This document shows, piece after piece, positions 13,366-27,403 of a stretch of 64,000 nt of DNA. The translations under genes were made by a program, and so were the position numbers. The stretch is from Bugulina stolonifera (lineage: Eukaryota > Bryozoa > Gymnolaemata > Cheilostomatida > Bugulidae), in NCBI GenBank assembly GCA_935421135.1, contig OW285194.1:5358876-5422875 (forward strand). Reading direction: 5' to 3'. The notes under the pieces are model-generated. The model made no database searches. It saw only the letters and a list, made by a program, of their open reading frames with translations, and was not told the origin of the DNA. Within the stretch, counting starts at the first letter, position 1. Each line of letters opens with the position of its first letter.

Positions 13366-14557
13366 AACCAGCTAGTAGTACATATCCCATTCCTGGCATG
13401 AGTCTTCCATCTTTTTATTTCCTCTTGTTTACAGTGGTTTCTGGTTTCGCTGTTTGATAAATCATACTCTGCCGTTTTAACAGCACCATATATGAAGCAA
13501 AGGACACCTTTTTATCTGAAACTTTGGTGAAGAACCCTGGCTATATCAAAATCCTCTCTAATGCTAATCTGTGTATAAAGTCAGCATAAACTGCTAGTAA
13601 TAAAGTTGAGTTGTGTGAGGTAATGGTGCAAAAAGAATGGCATTATTGCAAACCCGACTATTTGGATATTATCTGTGTTATCTACATGATGTTGTACTCT
13701 CTCCTCCCGTGTAACACTCATCTGCATGTTATCAGAGTTTACAATTTACAGCTTTATGCTGACGTAATCACTTCTGACCAGTTTACTAATTCTCTGTTTT
13801 AATTAATTTGCTTTTTTATTTACTCTGTATATACATGTACATGTACTTACACGTATTATATAGTATGTACGTATGTACATGTACAAGAAAATGTAAATGC
13901 ATGCTGCACATTCTTCAATCGCTGGTCTATATACATGAACCTGTAGTATTATACATGTACATCGTTGGTGACTTGAGTATCTGCAAACATTGAGAAGTAA
14001 GTTTTAATTAAAATTATTGATTTCTCCACATGTACTGTATATGCATGTGTCATGATGCATTTAGACTAGACTGCGAGATACAAGCAGATACGTCTAAGTT
14101 TAATGGAGATAGATATACATGCACATACATGTGAGTATTGAGATATAATGGTGTAAACCAATGTCATTATCATTAGTTTGCAAATAAATTGGGAACTAAT
14201 TCAATTATTTTAACATAATTATTATGTAATATTACATAATAGTATAATAACATAGTGGTTTATCTGCCACGGTTATGGATAGAGTATCATGTAGCATTAA
14301 TGAGCAGAATTTTAAATATAGTAAATTTTGTAGCTTAAATTTTATATTTTCTTAGAAATGTTTGACAGTCAATGAAACCTCTAAATAATCATAAGGGCTG
14401 CAATTATAGACATATAAAACCGAGTTCCAGGTTCCACTAGAATTTGGTATAGCTAATTGTCTAAATGTCATTACTATTGTTGTGGGTAAACCTAATATCA
14501 ATTCGGTGAAGTCATTGTAATACTTTATACTAACACAAGGATTATTTTGATCTGTAG

Positions 14558-17500
14558 ATGATGATTCACAGGTGGTTGATCTCACTACTTCTCGCTCTTG
14601 CTCAGTGTGATATCTCCTTAACCAGTGTACTTGGTAAGTATTAGACATAACTGCATACTATATGACTGTGTAATCCAGTGGAGGTTGTCTCCCTCATCAA
14701 TAATACTCTAGTACACCAAATACTGTCAGAACTATTACTGAGATAGTCTAAGCCGGTTACATACCAAAATTAGCGTTTAATTCATTTTGTCTAATGTCAG
14801 ATTGAATTATCAATGCAAATTTAGTACAAAGTGCTTAAATTTCCTCCAATTATGATGATTGGTAACTACTATTAAAGCACCAAAGAATTTCTAAAAAAAG
14901 TACATTTAGGTAATAAAACGTCAGCCATCTTAATTCTTGATTCAGATTTACGAAAATGTCAAAGAGGAGCTGTTACGAGAGAGGTATGGTTCTCCCCCAA
15001 CAATTCACTAATTACTAAAAGATCTCAAGCTAGGAGTCTTGCCGAGTGTGTTGTTAACTGCTACAACTCATTTCCTGTACGATGTAATGCTGTCTTCAAG
15101 GATGCAGAAGGTAAGTACACTTATGCCATGAGTGACGTTACAAAGCTAGGTAAGGTAATTAAATTGTCTTTTTACTATACATGTAGATACGTGCTGCAGT
15201 GGACCAAAATAAACTTTTGGTAGGAAAAAGTACACAATAAGTGAAAGAGTTGGTATAAAACATAACTGAAATACGTATGTGATGTAATACAACGCTAAAC
15301 TGTTACAATGGGCTGTTTCCACATATGTGGAACCAAGTCTCTGAAGAAAAATATTATAGAAAAAATTAGTTGTTGTAAATTCTAGTGATATTTTACTTTA
15401 AATAAACATCCATGTGGTGAGACATGAATAGTTATTGACTGTGGTATGAGGTTACTGTGTGGCTCTAAGAGAGATCAAACAGTACATTACATGACATCAT
15501 CACACTGTCCTTTTTGAATCTTTGTTTATATACTATTATCTCCCCTTGGTTATAAAAGCTAATGATGAATGCAGAGAAGCCGTTTTATTGTAACTTACAG
15601 GTATCTGCTATGAACTAAGTGGAGATGTTGCTGAGATTGATTATGAAACCAACAGCCTCTTCAGAAAAGGTTTCCTTGTTGACATCATGTCTAATGGAGA
15701 GGTAAATGGTTTTTCTATTACACAATACCATGAGTAGTGTTTCTACTGAGCTTCTGTTCTCTCATGATGCACTACACCAAGTGTTTATTAGCATGAATTA
15801 ATGGAAGCTGGTCAAAGAGGTCAATGTTGAATAAAGAAAAAATCTTATTAGTTGTTTCTATTCAAATTATTTTGTCTGGTCTCTTTGCTGGCCCAATCAG
15901 ACATTGGATACCTTGTGCACTCTTTAGATAAGTAAAAGAATAAATTTTGCATTTGAAACAGTAATTATTGTGTTTTAGCATACTAACTGCAATGCCAGAG
16001 CATGTAGCAGTAGTGAAGTATGTATGACAGGATGTAGTGACCTAGATCTCTCTCTTCCTGTCTGTATTGGTAAGAACAACATACAGTACATTGTATACGT
16101 CCCTTATCTGGTTATGTTCAGAACATAAAACATAGGATAATAAGAAGCAACAAAATTCAGTAAAACAAATATATAGCAGCGTTAAATGTTAGGTGGTATT
16201 CCATTCTGATAACAAACAAATAGGAAGGTTGTCACCGATTCATATAAAGAAACAATTTTTTCATCAGCTGGAATGTTGCTGGAAAAATAGAAACCGTAGA
16301 ATGGCTGTTTATGTGCAATGTAACAATGAATTGCAATAGCTAACTAAGTTTATTTTAAAGCCGATGCCCTAATTCTGCATAGATATTTACTGGAAACCTG
16401 ATTAAAATTGAAGTCTTAACTACTTTTTAGAAAAAACAGGGAAAAAGACTTTTTTATAGACCTTTTGTACATCATCGAATATTCACCATAAATAAGAACA
16501 ACTAACTTCTACTGGATGCATCGGTTATGCTATTATGGCAAGGTTCAGCAGGCACAGTGATATTATTATATTTCTGTGTTTTGTATATATGTACATGGGC
16601 TTTGATTAGCTATTATTGCAGTTGACAACTTTTAAAAATTTATAATGAACAGTACCAATAATAAGTCTCAAACATATCAGTAGCATTTGACGCTGATGAG
16701 ATATTGATTCTATAAAAAATGAAAGTTTTGATTTATACGTAGTACCATTGTAATATTTAGCTTTTAAAAAATTTTAATTTTTAGCAACAATATAATTAGT
16801 ATAAATTTTAGTAACATTTTATGGTGATGCCTTTGCGCTATCGACTCTACAGAATGTTAATATTTTGATTTGTATCATTAAAATTTTCAGCTGACCAGAA
16901 AGATGAGTGTGAGCTGAAGAGAGAGTACAGTAATATTATTCACTACTGGATGCCTACGAGAGCTGATGGGACTGCTAATGGGGCTGTGATGGTAAATAAA
17001 GACATGTATATCAAAGTATTACTCATTGACATGTACAGTATTATCATAGTCACGTAATAAGTAGATATACAGCAAATATCATGTACAGAGTAGGCTATGT
17101 TCTCCTACTTTGCATTCTACCTTGTATAGCCCAAAACCTTTGAGTATCTGTCCCTCTGTTGGTAAACTCACCACATTAGTAAAACTTACACCAATGATGC
17201 GTTTATATTGTAGGGTTTGCTAGTAGGTGCATTTCTTTTATTAAAACAATTAAATTGCTTTCAAATAATGTAACAAGATATTCTGAATTTTTAGGTGGGC
17301 TAAATTTATCTTTAAAAGTGTCAATGTTACTTCTTTTTCCTATTATGTATCTGTTTGCATAGTCTCATGCAATGATACTCCATTTACACATTTAGTAAAA
17401 ACTAAATATTTAACCTTGTAATTACAATAATTATTATTTATTGACATGTACAGCATATTATCTAAGTCACCTAATGAGTGCATACAGCATAATTATATCA

Positions 17501-20500
17501 CGTACGAAATAGGCTATGTTCTCCTACTTTGCATTCTACCTTGTATTTAGCCCCAAAACTTCTGGGTACCTGTCCCTCTGTTGGTAAACTCGTTACAGTA
17601 GTAAAACTTACACAGGGAGTTTCCCTATATTGTAGGTTTACTAGTTAGGGTTATGGTTACGGTATGGTTTACTAGTTATGGTTATGGTTACGGTATGGTT
17701 TACTAGTTATGATTATGGTTACGGTATGGTTTACTAGTTAAGGTTATGGTTACGGTATGGTTTACTAGTTATGATTATGGTTTACTAGTTATGATTATGG
17801 TTACGGTATGGTTTACTAGTTATGATTATGGTTACGGTATGGTTTACTAGTTATGGTTATGGTTACGGTATGGTTTACTAGTTATGATTATGGTTTACTA
17901 GTTATGATTATGGTTACGGTATGGTTTACTAGTTATGGTTAAGGTTACGGTATGGTTTACTAGTTATGGTTATGGTTACGGTATGATTTACTAGTTATGA
18001 TTATGGTTACGGTATGGTTTACTAGTTATGATTATGGTTACGGTATGGTTTACTAGTTAAGGTTATGGTTACGGTATGGTTTACTAGTTATGGTTATGGT
18101 TACGGTATGGTTTACTAGTTAGGGTTATGGTTACGGTATGGTTTACTAGTTAGGGTTATGGTTACGGTATGGTTTCCTAGTTAAGGTTATGGTTACGGTA
18201 TGGTTTACTAGTTAGGGTTATGGTTACGGTATGGTTTACTAGTTAGGGTTATGGTTACGGTATGGTTTACTAGTTAGGGTTATGGTTACGGTATGGTTTA
18301 CTAGTTATGGTTATGGTTACGGTATGGTTTACTAGTTATGATTATGGTTACGGTATGGTTTACTAGTTATGATTATGGTTACGGTATGGTTTACTAGTTA
18401 GGGTTATGGTTACGGTATGGTTTACTAGTTATGGTTATGGTTACGGTATGGTTTACTAGTTATGATTATGGTTACGGTATGGTTTACTAGTTATGATTAT
18501 GGTTACGGTATAGTTTACTAGTTAGGGTTATGGTTACGGTATGGTTTACTAGTTATGGTTATGGTTACGGTATGGTTTACTAGTTATGATTATGGTTACG
18601 GTATGGTTTACTAGTTAAGGTTATGGTTACGGTATGGTTTACTAGTTATGGTTATGGTTACGGTATGGTTTACTAGTTATGGTTATGGTTACGGTATGGT
18701 TTACTAGTTATGATTATGGTTACGGTATGGTTTACTAGTTAGGGTTATGGTTACGGTATGGTTTACTAGTTATGGTTATGGTTACGGTATGGTTTACTAG
18801 TTATGATTATGGTTACGGTATGGTTTACTAGTTATGATTATGGTTACGGTATGGTTTACTAGTTAGGGTTATGGTTACGGTATGGTTTACTAGTTATGAT
18901 TATGGTTACGGTATGGTTTACTAGTTATGATTATGGTTGCGGTATGGTTTACTAGTTAAGGTTATGGTTACGGTATGGTTTACTAGTTATGGTTATGGTT
19001 ACGGTATGGTTTACGAACCTCTTTTATTAAAACAGTTAAGTTGGTTTCAAAACATTCTGGACTTTCAGGTGCACTAAATTTATCTCTAAAAAATAATTCA
19101 ATGATATTTCTTTTTCCTATTATGTATTTGTTTGCATAGTCTCATGCAATGATACTCGACATGTATATTTGCAGAAGAAACTAATTATTTAACCTTGTAA
19201 TTAAAATTCACAATGACTGTAATTTCTTCCCTTTGTTCCAAAATAGTGGTCAAACTAACTTGATACTTTGACATTGGTTCAGTTCATTGTGTACAGTATG
19301 CAGGAAATTGACTTCCTATTGCGTATAAACTTTCTTAAATATTGGGTTGCACATATCCTGACAATCAAAACATTGCAAATAAAAATTAAATTGACAACAC
19401 CCAGCATAATACTTTATAGCATTCATGCATGTGTCAATATTTTCTTCATATTATAATATAGCTTTTGACAGAATAGTATGTAGACTTTTAGCACATTACC
19501 GTGTAGGCGTCACAAGCTGCAGCCCACATGCTGTCTTAACAAAGTAAATATTAGACACGTGGCAACTAGGGAACAATAGTTATTGGGACTCTATAAAGTA
19601 AATGTAATGGCATATTGACAACCCCAACCTCACAATAACTCTAGTACATAGCAATATATTTAGTTTTTCTACATGAGTTTTAAATACGATAATTTGGATG
19701 ACTTTAATAGCATTTCAGTCCGGTGTTGAACTGTAGTAACCTCCAATCTAAAACAATGTTGTAGCAAGTAGCGTACCCCAAAGAGAGGAGTGATACTGGT
19801 ATAAGAGTTATCCTACACATGACTATACGAGGTCACCATCAATCTGCAGGAGGTTGTAACCGCTGGTACCTCACATTTAATGGTAACAAGTATACCAACC
19901 CAGCAACGATAGATATGGTGGCACACAGTGAATCTACTGGAAACCTACATCGTGCTATGGATCGTAAGTGCTATAGTGCATGCATAAAGGCAAATTCATA
20001 CAATTAATGTTGTAGATTAAAGATATACTTCACAATCTATAGATTTTTATATTTAGATATAGTGTATAGATGTATGTATTACAATATCAACACTTTTTTT
20101 AGGCAGCGTAAAATCATGTGCTTTTGAGAAGTATGGAAAGTCAAATTCCATGTGATTTTTGGGTCCTGATAAATGCTTGCTTCCAACTTGAGTTGACTTG
20201 CAGTGCAAAGAATATAAGCAACACAGCGATAATGACCCGTTCCTCTGGCCACAGCCACAATATGGGTCCTGAGATTGTGCTATGAGGTTGACCAATCGAT
20301 AGCCATTCGTCACCTGTAGATGATTACAGAAATATAGCTACTTGTGATAGGCGCCTCTCTGATGCAATTTTGGAAGAGGGAGGATATATTTTTGAAGGAG
20401 ACTTGCATATCTTTACCTCTGGTCCTTTACTATCTTTGCAGCAAAGCGTGTTTTTAGTTGAAAGTGCTTAAAATTGTACAGTGTTACACTGTGCAGAATT

Positions 20501-23500
20501 TTGCCTGATGCGCAAAGTTATAGGTTCATGAATATTTCTGTTGTGTTTTTGTGTAAGAGAGTAAATAATTGACGTTTCAGGAACTCTTTATTCTGACAAA
20601 AATATGACTTGGAGTTAAATTTAAAAGCAGATTTAAGAGTGCAGTATGCTACTAGTACTGATAATACAGCCAGACTGCTGACCAGAATTCGTTGGCAGCA
20701 AAGAAATCTACAAGATCAGTAGTATGAAGTAGTTTAGATGGGCTGCTGTATCTGCTAGACAACAGGCTACAAGAAAGTTACCGAACTTTAATGCCCGTAG
20801 AATTTAATGTCAATGAGTAGCCCGGAATGTTTTATACACTTGAAGTTGATTCGTATATCTAAAATAGATTAAAGTCTTCAGTATGCCAGTCTAATTATTA
20901 ACAGTTGATGGCACATGCTATGGTGTGAATTCTGGAGACATAACCATAGAGCTAGTAGTAGAAAACCACTGTGATGGTGCAGGCACCTCCAACCCAAGGT
21001 CTGGTTGGAATTCCGCCAGATCAATGGTTGTTATGGAGATCAAAGGACAAAGCACTGTTCCAGGTACAGCCTACTGCTAACCACATGTTTAGAAATTTTA
21101 CACAATAGGTATCTAGTACCGTTGCTATTGTTTGTCCAAAAGCAACTTGTACCTGTAGAGTAACACTAAGTTGCTTTGGGTGAATTATTCTCTGGTCTTG
21201 GGTATGGCTGTTAGAGATGGTTGTCATCACATTACCATAATTGGTTGTTTTGAATTGGCAGCATCAGCAGTGCTAGATGCATATATGCACACCCACATAC
21301 ATGGTTGAAACATTGATATCTCCTGTACATACATGTACATTGTACAAATGTAGCTTTCCTTAGATCATATTGCTGTGTTGGATTATCGATGCAGAAAATT
21401 TCAATTTATAGGCAGAGAGTATAAGATTACATATTCACTGGTTTAATTGATATCTAACAGTTCAAAGCAAGTCATGGCTTATATTTGAAATTAGTAAACA
21501 TCATAGAAAACATCATGATTAATTTGCACGTGTTTATGTGTACCCATGTGCTAACAGGAAACAGATCACGATCTTGTCCTCTATTAAACACATTTAACTA
21601 TAAGTATGAGACGTGGAATGAAGAGGTTGATGAGACATTTGACCTCAGTCTAAGAGGTCACATGATCAAGGTAAGTTTCTCTGTGACGTTCAGATTCTGC
21701 TTTATTGAAAAATGTGAGTCAGAGTATCAGCGAGGAGAGTTTTTTTACCCTACATTTTCCTATGGCTGATGATACTGAAACAGGTATACTAAATAAGAAG
21801 ATAACTTCACAAATTTAACATATCGGCTTGATATAAAAGCGCTCGTCGGCTGATGAGATAACTCCAAATTTCAATCAAGTTTTGGCTACTGAATGTTATT
21901 GGTACCTGCATGTGAAACCCACTTTGTATGTACCTAGCCACACAAATATTTTCTAATATGCATGCATAACATATCTAAATTTTTCAATTAGAAATTTTAT
22001 GTTTTACCTCAAAAGCTCTTTTATTGTATTTTGTTCAGTCAATAAGTTATGAAAAGTTTGCAGACGATACAAGCCTGAGAATAAAGTATACAGCACCAAC
22101 GGCTATTGTTAACTATAACGATGTAGACGCCCATTGTGCGAGATGGTGAGTGTTACTAAAATGGATATGCTATGTACGTTTGGTATACAATGTACATGTA
22201 TATACATATACTTACCAGGACATAAATGTGGTGTGTGTGTGTGTGCATGAGCAAAGATTATTATGTACATGTGGCAGCAGCTATTACAGACCTATCAGCA
22301 ACATACATGTAATTATATAATATGGCCATTGTAACAGCCAGTTGTATTCTGTAAGTCTGACAGAATGAAGTCAACCCAGACCCCAGAGCGACATTGATTA
22401 TGTTGCCAGAATACAGGAAGTTACATTGAGAAATCCTCAGAATATCGGAGCTTTGATGAAATAACTATATACACTGTACAGTGTTATAGCAATAACTGCT
22501 AAAGATCATATGAAAAGTCACCTCAAAGAGGTACAATAGACAACAACAAAACATAGAGATTATTAGGACAATTGCGCCGCTCACAAGAATTGATTTCCAT
22601 AGATTACATATGGTTGATGATTTCCATGCAATATAAAAAGGGTTTAATTTCCACTGCCTTACATTGAAATGTGGTTTGACTCTATTTTAGCAACCACCCT
22701 GTGCTGCACAGGTGAGCTGATTCAATGTTTGATAATGTCTTGAGGGCTGCCTATATCCAAATTAAACAGGCATTTTCAGGCCAAACATGGGCAAAACCAC
22801 TCCAACCACTAATTACATTGTTATTATACATGTAGGTGATTAAATTTAAAAGAAGTGTAATTTGATTTAAAACTACATAGTTCAAGGACATTGCAATACT
22901 AGATGTGTGCAGCATATTTTTAGCTTTAAATTGACATACAATTTGAGCCCATAGAGACATTAGCCAAAATCCATCAGATGAAGAAAGACGATCAATGAAA
23001 GCAGCAGGAATTACAAATTATGCACATGTGATGTATATATAACTGACTGTCAAGCTGTAACTCTAAGGTAGCCAATTATCCTGCCTACTGCATTTAATAA
23101 TAAAGAATAATCTTCTATTTCAGTTTATATGGCATTCTATTATGAAAAGTTTTGAACACTTTACAGGTATGTTAAGATAGATGGTGTGGAATGCTCTCCT
23201 CAGCTGGACTTTCTAATACATGTGGGCACTCCAAATCAGTTTACTTACTGGGAGCATCAGACTAGAGGTCGTACAGGTGAGTCACCCTTATACTATTCGT
23301 GTTTCGCATATACAAGCTGGTTACTAAGTCATCCATCTGAACTGCATTCTATATGCATGTGCTATTGTTTATAGACATGAGTACATCATGATGTCATGTT
23401 CTCAATAATTTTCGAACAAATTTTACATCAACATGTCTGTAGCTCAAAACACTTATAGTAGTCACATTATGAATATTACTATAGTATAGAATATGGATTA

Positions 23501-26500
23501 CACTGCAGATGTAAAATATAGCTTCTGGCATTGACAGCTAGCGTAGCAACATTTGTTTAAATTATTATGGATTGTGACAACATATAAAAAGTTTTGAAAT
23601 CAAAATTATACTACAAGCTCGAACAGAGTATGTGCAGTAACTACATGTGTAACTGCGTTAAATGGTGGTGTCTTCTCTGAAATCTCTATTTTAAAAGGGT
23701 TATTATGGATTGTCTCTAACAGTCATGTGAAGGGTATTACTCACTCTCAGTTTTACAAATCATTTCATTAGTGAAACATTTATCCCACAGCAGAAATACA
23801 TGTATATGTCATAGATGTACGTGTAGTTATTGATACACTTTTAATCATGCCATACAGCTGAAGGTATATGTGACAATGATCTGGTAGCTGGTACACATAC
23901 TATTGAGATATGGGTGGGAATGTGTGTGGATACTTCATGGGTGCAGCAGCCAACCAGAGTGATCACTCGAGGGTTTAACTCTCCATCTCGTCTGCACGTA
24001 GAGGAAGTGAGGAGAGACCATGTTGTGGATGGAGGTAATTAACACAAGCACTAAGTTAGGCTGAAGTAATCTTGCGGCATAATAACAGTGTTATATCTTC
24101 ATGCATCAATTCTTGATAGAGTATTTTGTTTGCGCTTGTGATCTACAAGTTGACACAGTTACGATCAGCAGTGGTTTCAAAACTGAGAAGTCTCTTCGCA
24201 ATCAAAATTTCAGCCCTAAAAATTCCCTGCCAGTCATGACTGGCCGTTCTTACTCGACTGAAATCTGCATCTGCCATCGATTCGAAACGACACAGAAATT
24301 TCTTTACAACCAAACAATTATTTCCACAAACTCACAGGATTTACCGGTTTGGTTATTTAACCACTGACAATCAAAACTCCTGCCTGTACTGCATCATTTA
24401 ACGATATCACCTGTTTACAGTGGTCTCTAGACATGAGATGTACAGAAGTCATAGTGGTAACATAGCGAGACATCATTGGTGGATGCTGAATAATGGTTAT
24501 GATAATGCCGACATACTATCAGTCACATATGTGAAGGAGTTTGCTGATACAGGTCTGACGTTGACAGCGAGTGGAGATCATCGAATCATACCGGCAGGTG
24601 GTAACGCCCTTTGCAGGAGATGGTTCGTAATAGGTTACATATTTTTGTGCGTGTTTAATAGTATATGTATGTCGTGAAAAAATACATTCAGTGTAGCCTA
24701 GACTGATATCAAGTTGATAATATATTATATTATACTGATAGTAAGATGATATATATACTGATAGTAAGATAATATATACTGATAGTAATATGATATATAC
24801 TGATAGTAAGATGATATGTACTGATAGTAAGATGATATGTACTGATAGTAAGATGATATATACTGATAGTAAGATGATATATACTGATAGTAAGATGATA
24901 TATACTGATAGTAAGATGATATATACTGATAGTAAGATGATATGTACTGATAGTAAGATGATATATACTGATAGTAAGATGATATGTACTGATAGTAAGA
25001 TGATATATACTGATAGTAAGATGATATATACTTATAGTTAGATGATTATACTGATAGTAAGATGATATGTACTGATAGTAAGATGATATATACTGTATAG
25101 TAAGATGATATATACTGATAGTAAGATGATATATACTGATAGTAAGATGATATATACTGATATTAAGATGATATATACTGATAGTAAGATGATATATACT
25201 GATAGTAAGATGATATGTACTGATAGTAAGATGATATATACTGATAATAAGATGATATGCACTGATAGTAAGATAATATATACTGATAGTATGATGATAT
25301 ATACTGATAGTAAGATGATATAATTATACTGATAGTAATATTAAATGTTTTTGTAACATGATCATATCCACTGATATTATGGTGATTTCTTCAGTGGATA
25401 TTCATTACAGGTTCTTTAAGATAGACGGAGTTGACTGTAGCAACCCTGGAGTTATAGAAGGGGTACATTACTTTAACTATTACACCAATCTACACAGTCC
25501 CATGCAAGGTAAGTTCTTATATTATGCATTATATGACACGGATAGTAATAAATGCTTCCTGATCCAATTACAAGGTCGGACAGATCTACAAAAGTATTAG
25601 TATTACATGTATATACAATCGGATAGGTATCCAGAGTTGATTATAGTATAGCTACACTGTAACAGTAATATATTCTATCTCTATCGCATCTCAAATAAGA
25701 TGTACAAGCACCATTTTATTTGGATTTTACAGATAGGCGTACACTAAAGGAAATACTCACAATATATTTTTGGTGCACGTTAACTGAATTTCTCTTTCGA
25801 TAGATAAAACCTTCGATACTCAGGTTACAAGGTTTCGCGTGTTTGTATCACTCTACATGTATGTGCAGATTCTGAAAAGTATTTACCTGCATGATATCGT
25901 GAATGTATCTACACTGCAGTTCACATTTCTTCGTAGCTACTCTCGGTGTGCAGCTGTGTAGCAAAAAGTTTTATGAAAAGCGTTCAACTATTTTACTGAT
26001 TGCTGTAACGTTTCATTATTATTTTTATACATGTACAATATACATACATTTTTGTACATCATATAAGTGAGTTGTTTGCCAATGGTTTTTTGCCATCTTA
26101 AGGAGTCTCAATTCTTATGAATGCTTATTCAAACATTTTCACAGAACCATATTAACATGCATTCCCTTCATACAGCAATATTAAAATGGGTACAATTTAC
26201 AATCTGCATGCTAATCTTTCAAACTATCAGCAGACGGCCCACTCCGGATTATGCCGCTTAATACCAATATACATGTAGATACATGTAGATACATGTAGAT
26301 ATATGTAGATACATGTAGATACATGTAGATGCATGTAGATGCATGTAGATGCATGTAGATGCATGTAGATGCATGTAGATGCATGTAGATGCATGTAGAT
26401 GCATGTAGATGCATGTAGATGCATGTAGATGCATGTAGATGCATGTAGATACATGTAGATACATGTAGATACATGTAGATACATGTAGATACATGTGTGC

Positions 26501-26996
26501 TAGTTTCCTAGCATACATGTATCGATATGTAGACACATGTACTACATGTAAATACAGTATCTACATGTATCTACATGTAGACACATGTAGATATGTGTAG
26601 ATACTTGGTAAAAGATCTCAAATTGTACAGATGGTATATTTTTTTTGCTATAATCATTCATTTTCAGAGTTTATTGTGGTACAGTTGTATAAGACATGCT
26701 TTTGCACCCGGTGGGTAAACCAATGGTTCTATGTTATAAAATCCTTTAGAAAACAGTGATTTTACCAATGACCGTATTGGACGTTTGTTATCGGATGTCA
26801 ATTTGCATAGTATGTTACAGATGTCTCTATTGTAGTGAGCGGAATATGTCACGGGATCACAACTGGCAGCCATGTTGTTTCCTATGCCGTGGGGAACTGC
26901 CCATTTTACGGTAACACTGATGCTTACACTGGATATAAGAGTTCATTCCACATTTTAATTGAAGAACTCAGGGTTGAACTTGTACAGATACTGTAA
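14558..26996 (+). CDS. CTHRC1-like/PAN-like secreted protein, tandem copy B (complete, 14 exons)
   Basis: Exons: 14558-14633, 14946-15110, 15601-15701, 15979-16069, 16891-16991, 19765-19963, 20905-21063, 21558-21670, 22039-22145, 23167-23276, 23858-24034, 24421-24622, 25411-25508, 26836-26996. They sum to 1860 nt, or 619 residues plus stop. Exon 1 starts with two ATGs and encodes a hydrophobic signal peptide (MMIHRWLISLLLALAQC) ending in a phase-1 donor; I took the first ATG. Residues about 26-144 are Cys-rich and PAN/apple-like. CTHRC1-like modules lie at about 145-297, 298-466 and 467-619. All module boundaries are phase 1. There is one extra Gln codon in exon 11 compared with A and C. Intron 5 is inflated by a 1.4-kb minisatellite and intron 12 by a 0.6-kb one. 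No Gly-X-Y collagen repeat is present, unlike vertebrate CTHRC1. The product is probably a secreted or matrix protein; its ligand is unknown. Confidence 0.87.
17633..19014. repeat. 31-bp minisatellite, copy B intron 5
   Basis: About 44 units of GGTTACGGTATGGTTTACTA followed by GTTATGGTTAT, with G/A/GG variants at fixed positions. Two related unique segments flank it (17020-17470 and 17430-17640). It is absent from the corresponding introns of A and C. Confidence 0.92.
24735..25345. repeat. 21-bp intronic minisatellite, copy B intron 12
   Basis: Same unit as in copy A, about 28 copies, with small indels near 25035-25095 that break the frame. It ends about 65 bp before exon 13. Confidence 0.92.
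26270..26496. repeat. 10-bp minisatellite, copy B intron 13
   Basis: About 23 units of GATRCATGTA. A central block of GATGCATGTA is flanked by GATACATGTA on both sides, so the array looks like an internal homogenised expansion. Confidence 0.92.
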
Positions 26997-27397
26997 CAGT
27001 GTTGAGTGACGTTGGTCAACTATCAACTGGATATTCAAGTATTTGTAATGCTCGAGTACAATGTGTGTGTCACTGTATGAAGTTATGTTGTACATGTACA
27101 TGTATATGTACATCTTTATCACTGTTCTACTTACAAGTATTATATACCTACACACATCATGTATTTAAATGGAGTCCAAAGGTACTTACATGATTGTATT
27201 ATATACTTGCATGTACTACTGTATGTACTGTACTTACATTTATTATATACAATGTACTTAAACACCTTGAAATAATATTATTATTACACATGGCACATAC
27301 TTACACATATTAACGTAATATACTTATCTGTGTTATATACTTACACGTACTAAAGTAATGTACTTACATGTATAATAATTAACATGTATGTTTTATA

Positions 27398-27403
27398 AAT
27401 AAA
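27398..27403 (+). terminator. Candidate poly(A) signal, copy B
   Basis: AATAAA is about 400 bp downstream of the stop codon in AT-rich sequence. It is the clearest candidate, but the distance makes it uncertain. Confidence 0.35.

Larger units (their letters stand above)
12158..14557. other. Intergenic region between copies A and B
   Basis: This stretch holds the 3' UTR of copy A with an AATAAA at 12255, a 10-11-bp ACTTACCTGT-type minisatellite, a 21-bp minisatellite, a decayed non-LTR retrotransposon fragment on the minus strand and AT-rich sequence. The last 570 bp (about 13985-14557) are paralogous to the two flanks of the Polinton upstream of copy C, so this is the duplicated promoter-side region. 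I see no further gene. Confidence 0.6.

Noticed and set aside
26211..26536. MYLHVSTCIY-type ORFs
   Set aside because: 10-bp ATGTA-rich minisatellite. Three units restore frame and keep it open; not a gene.
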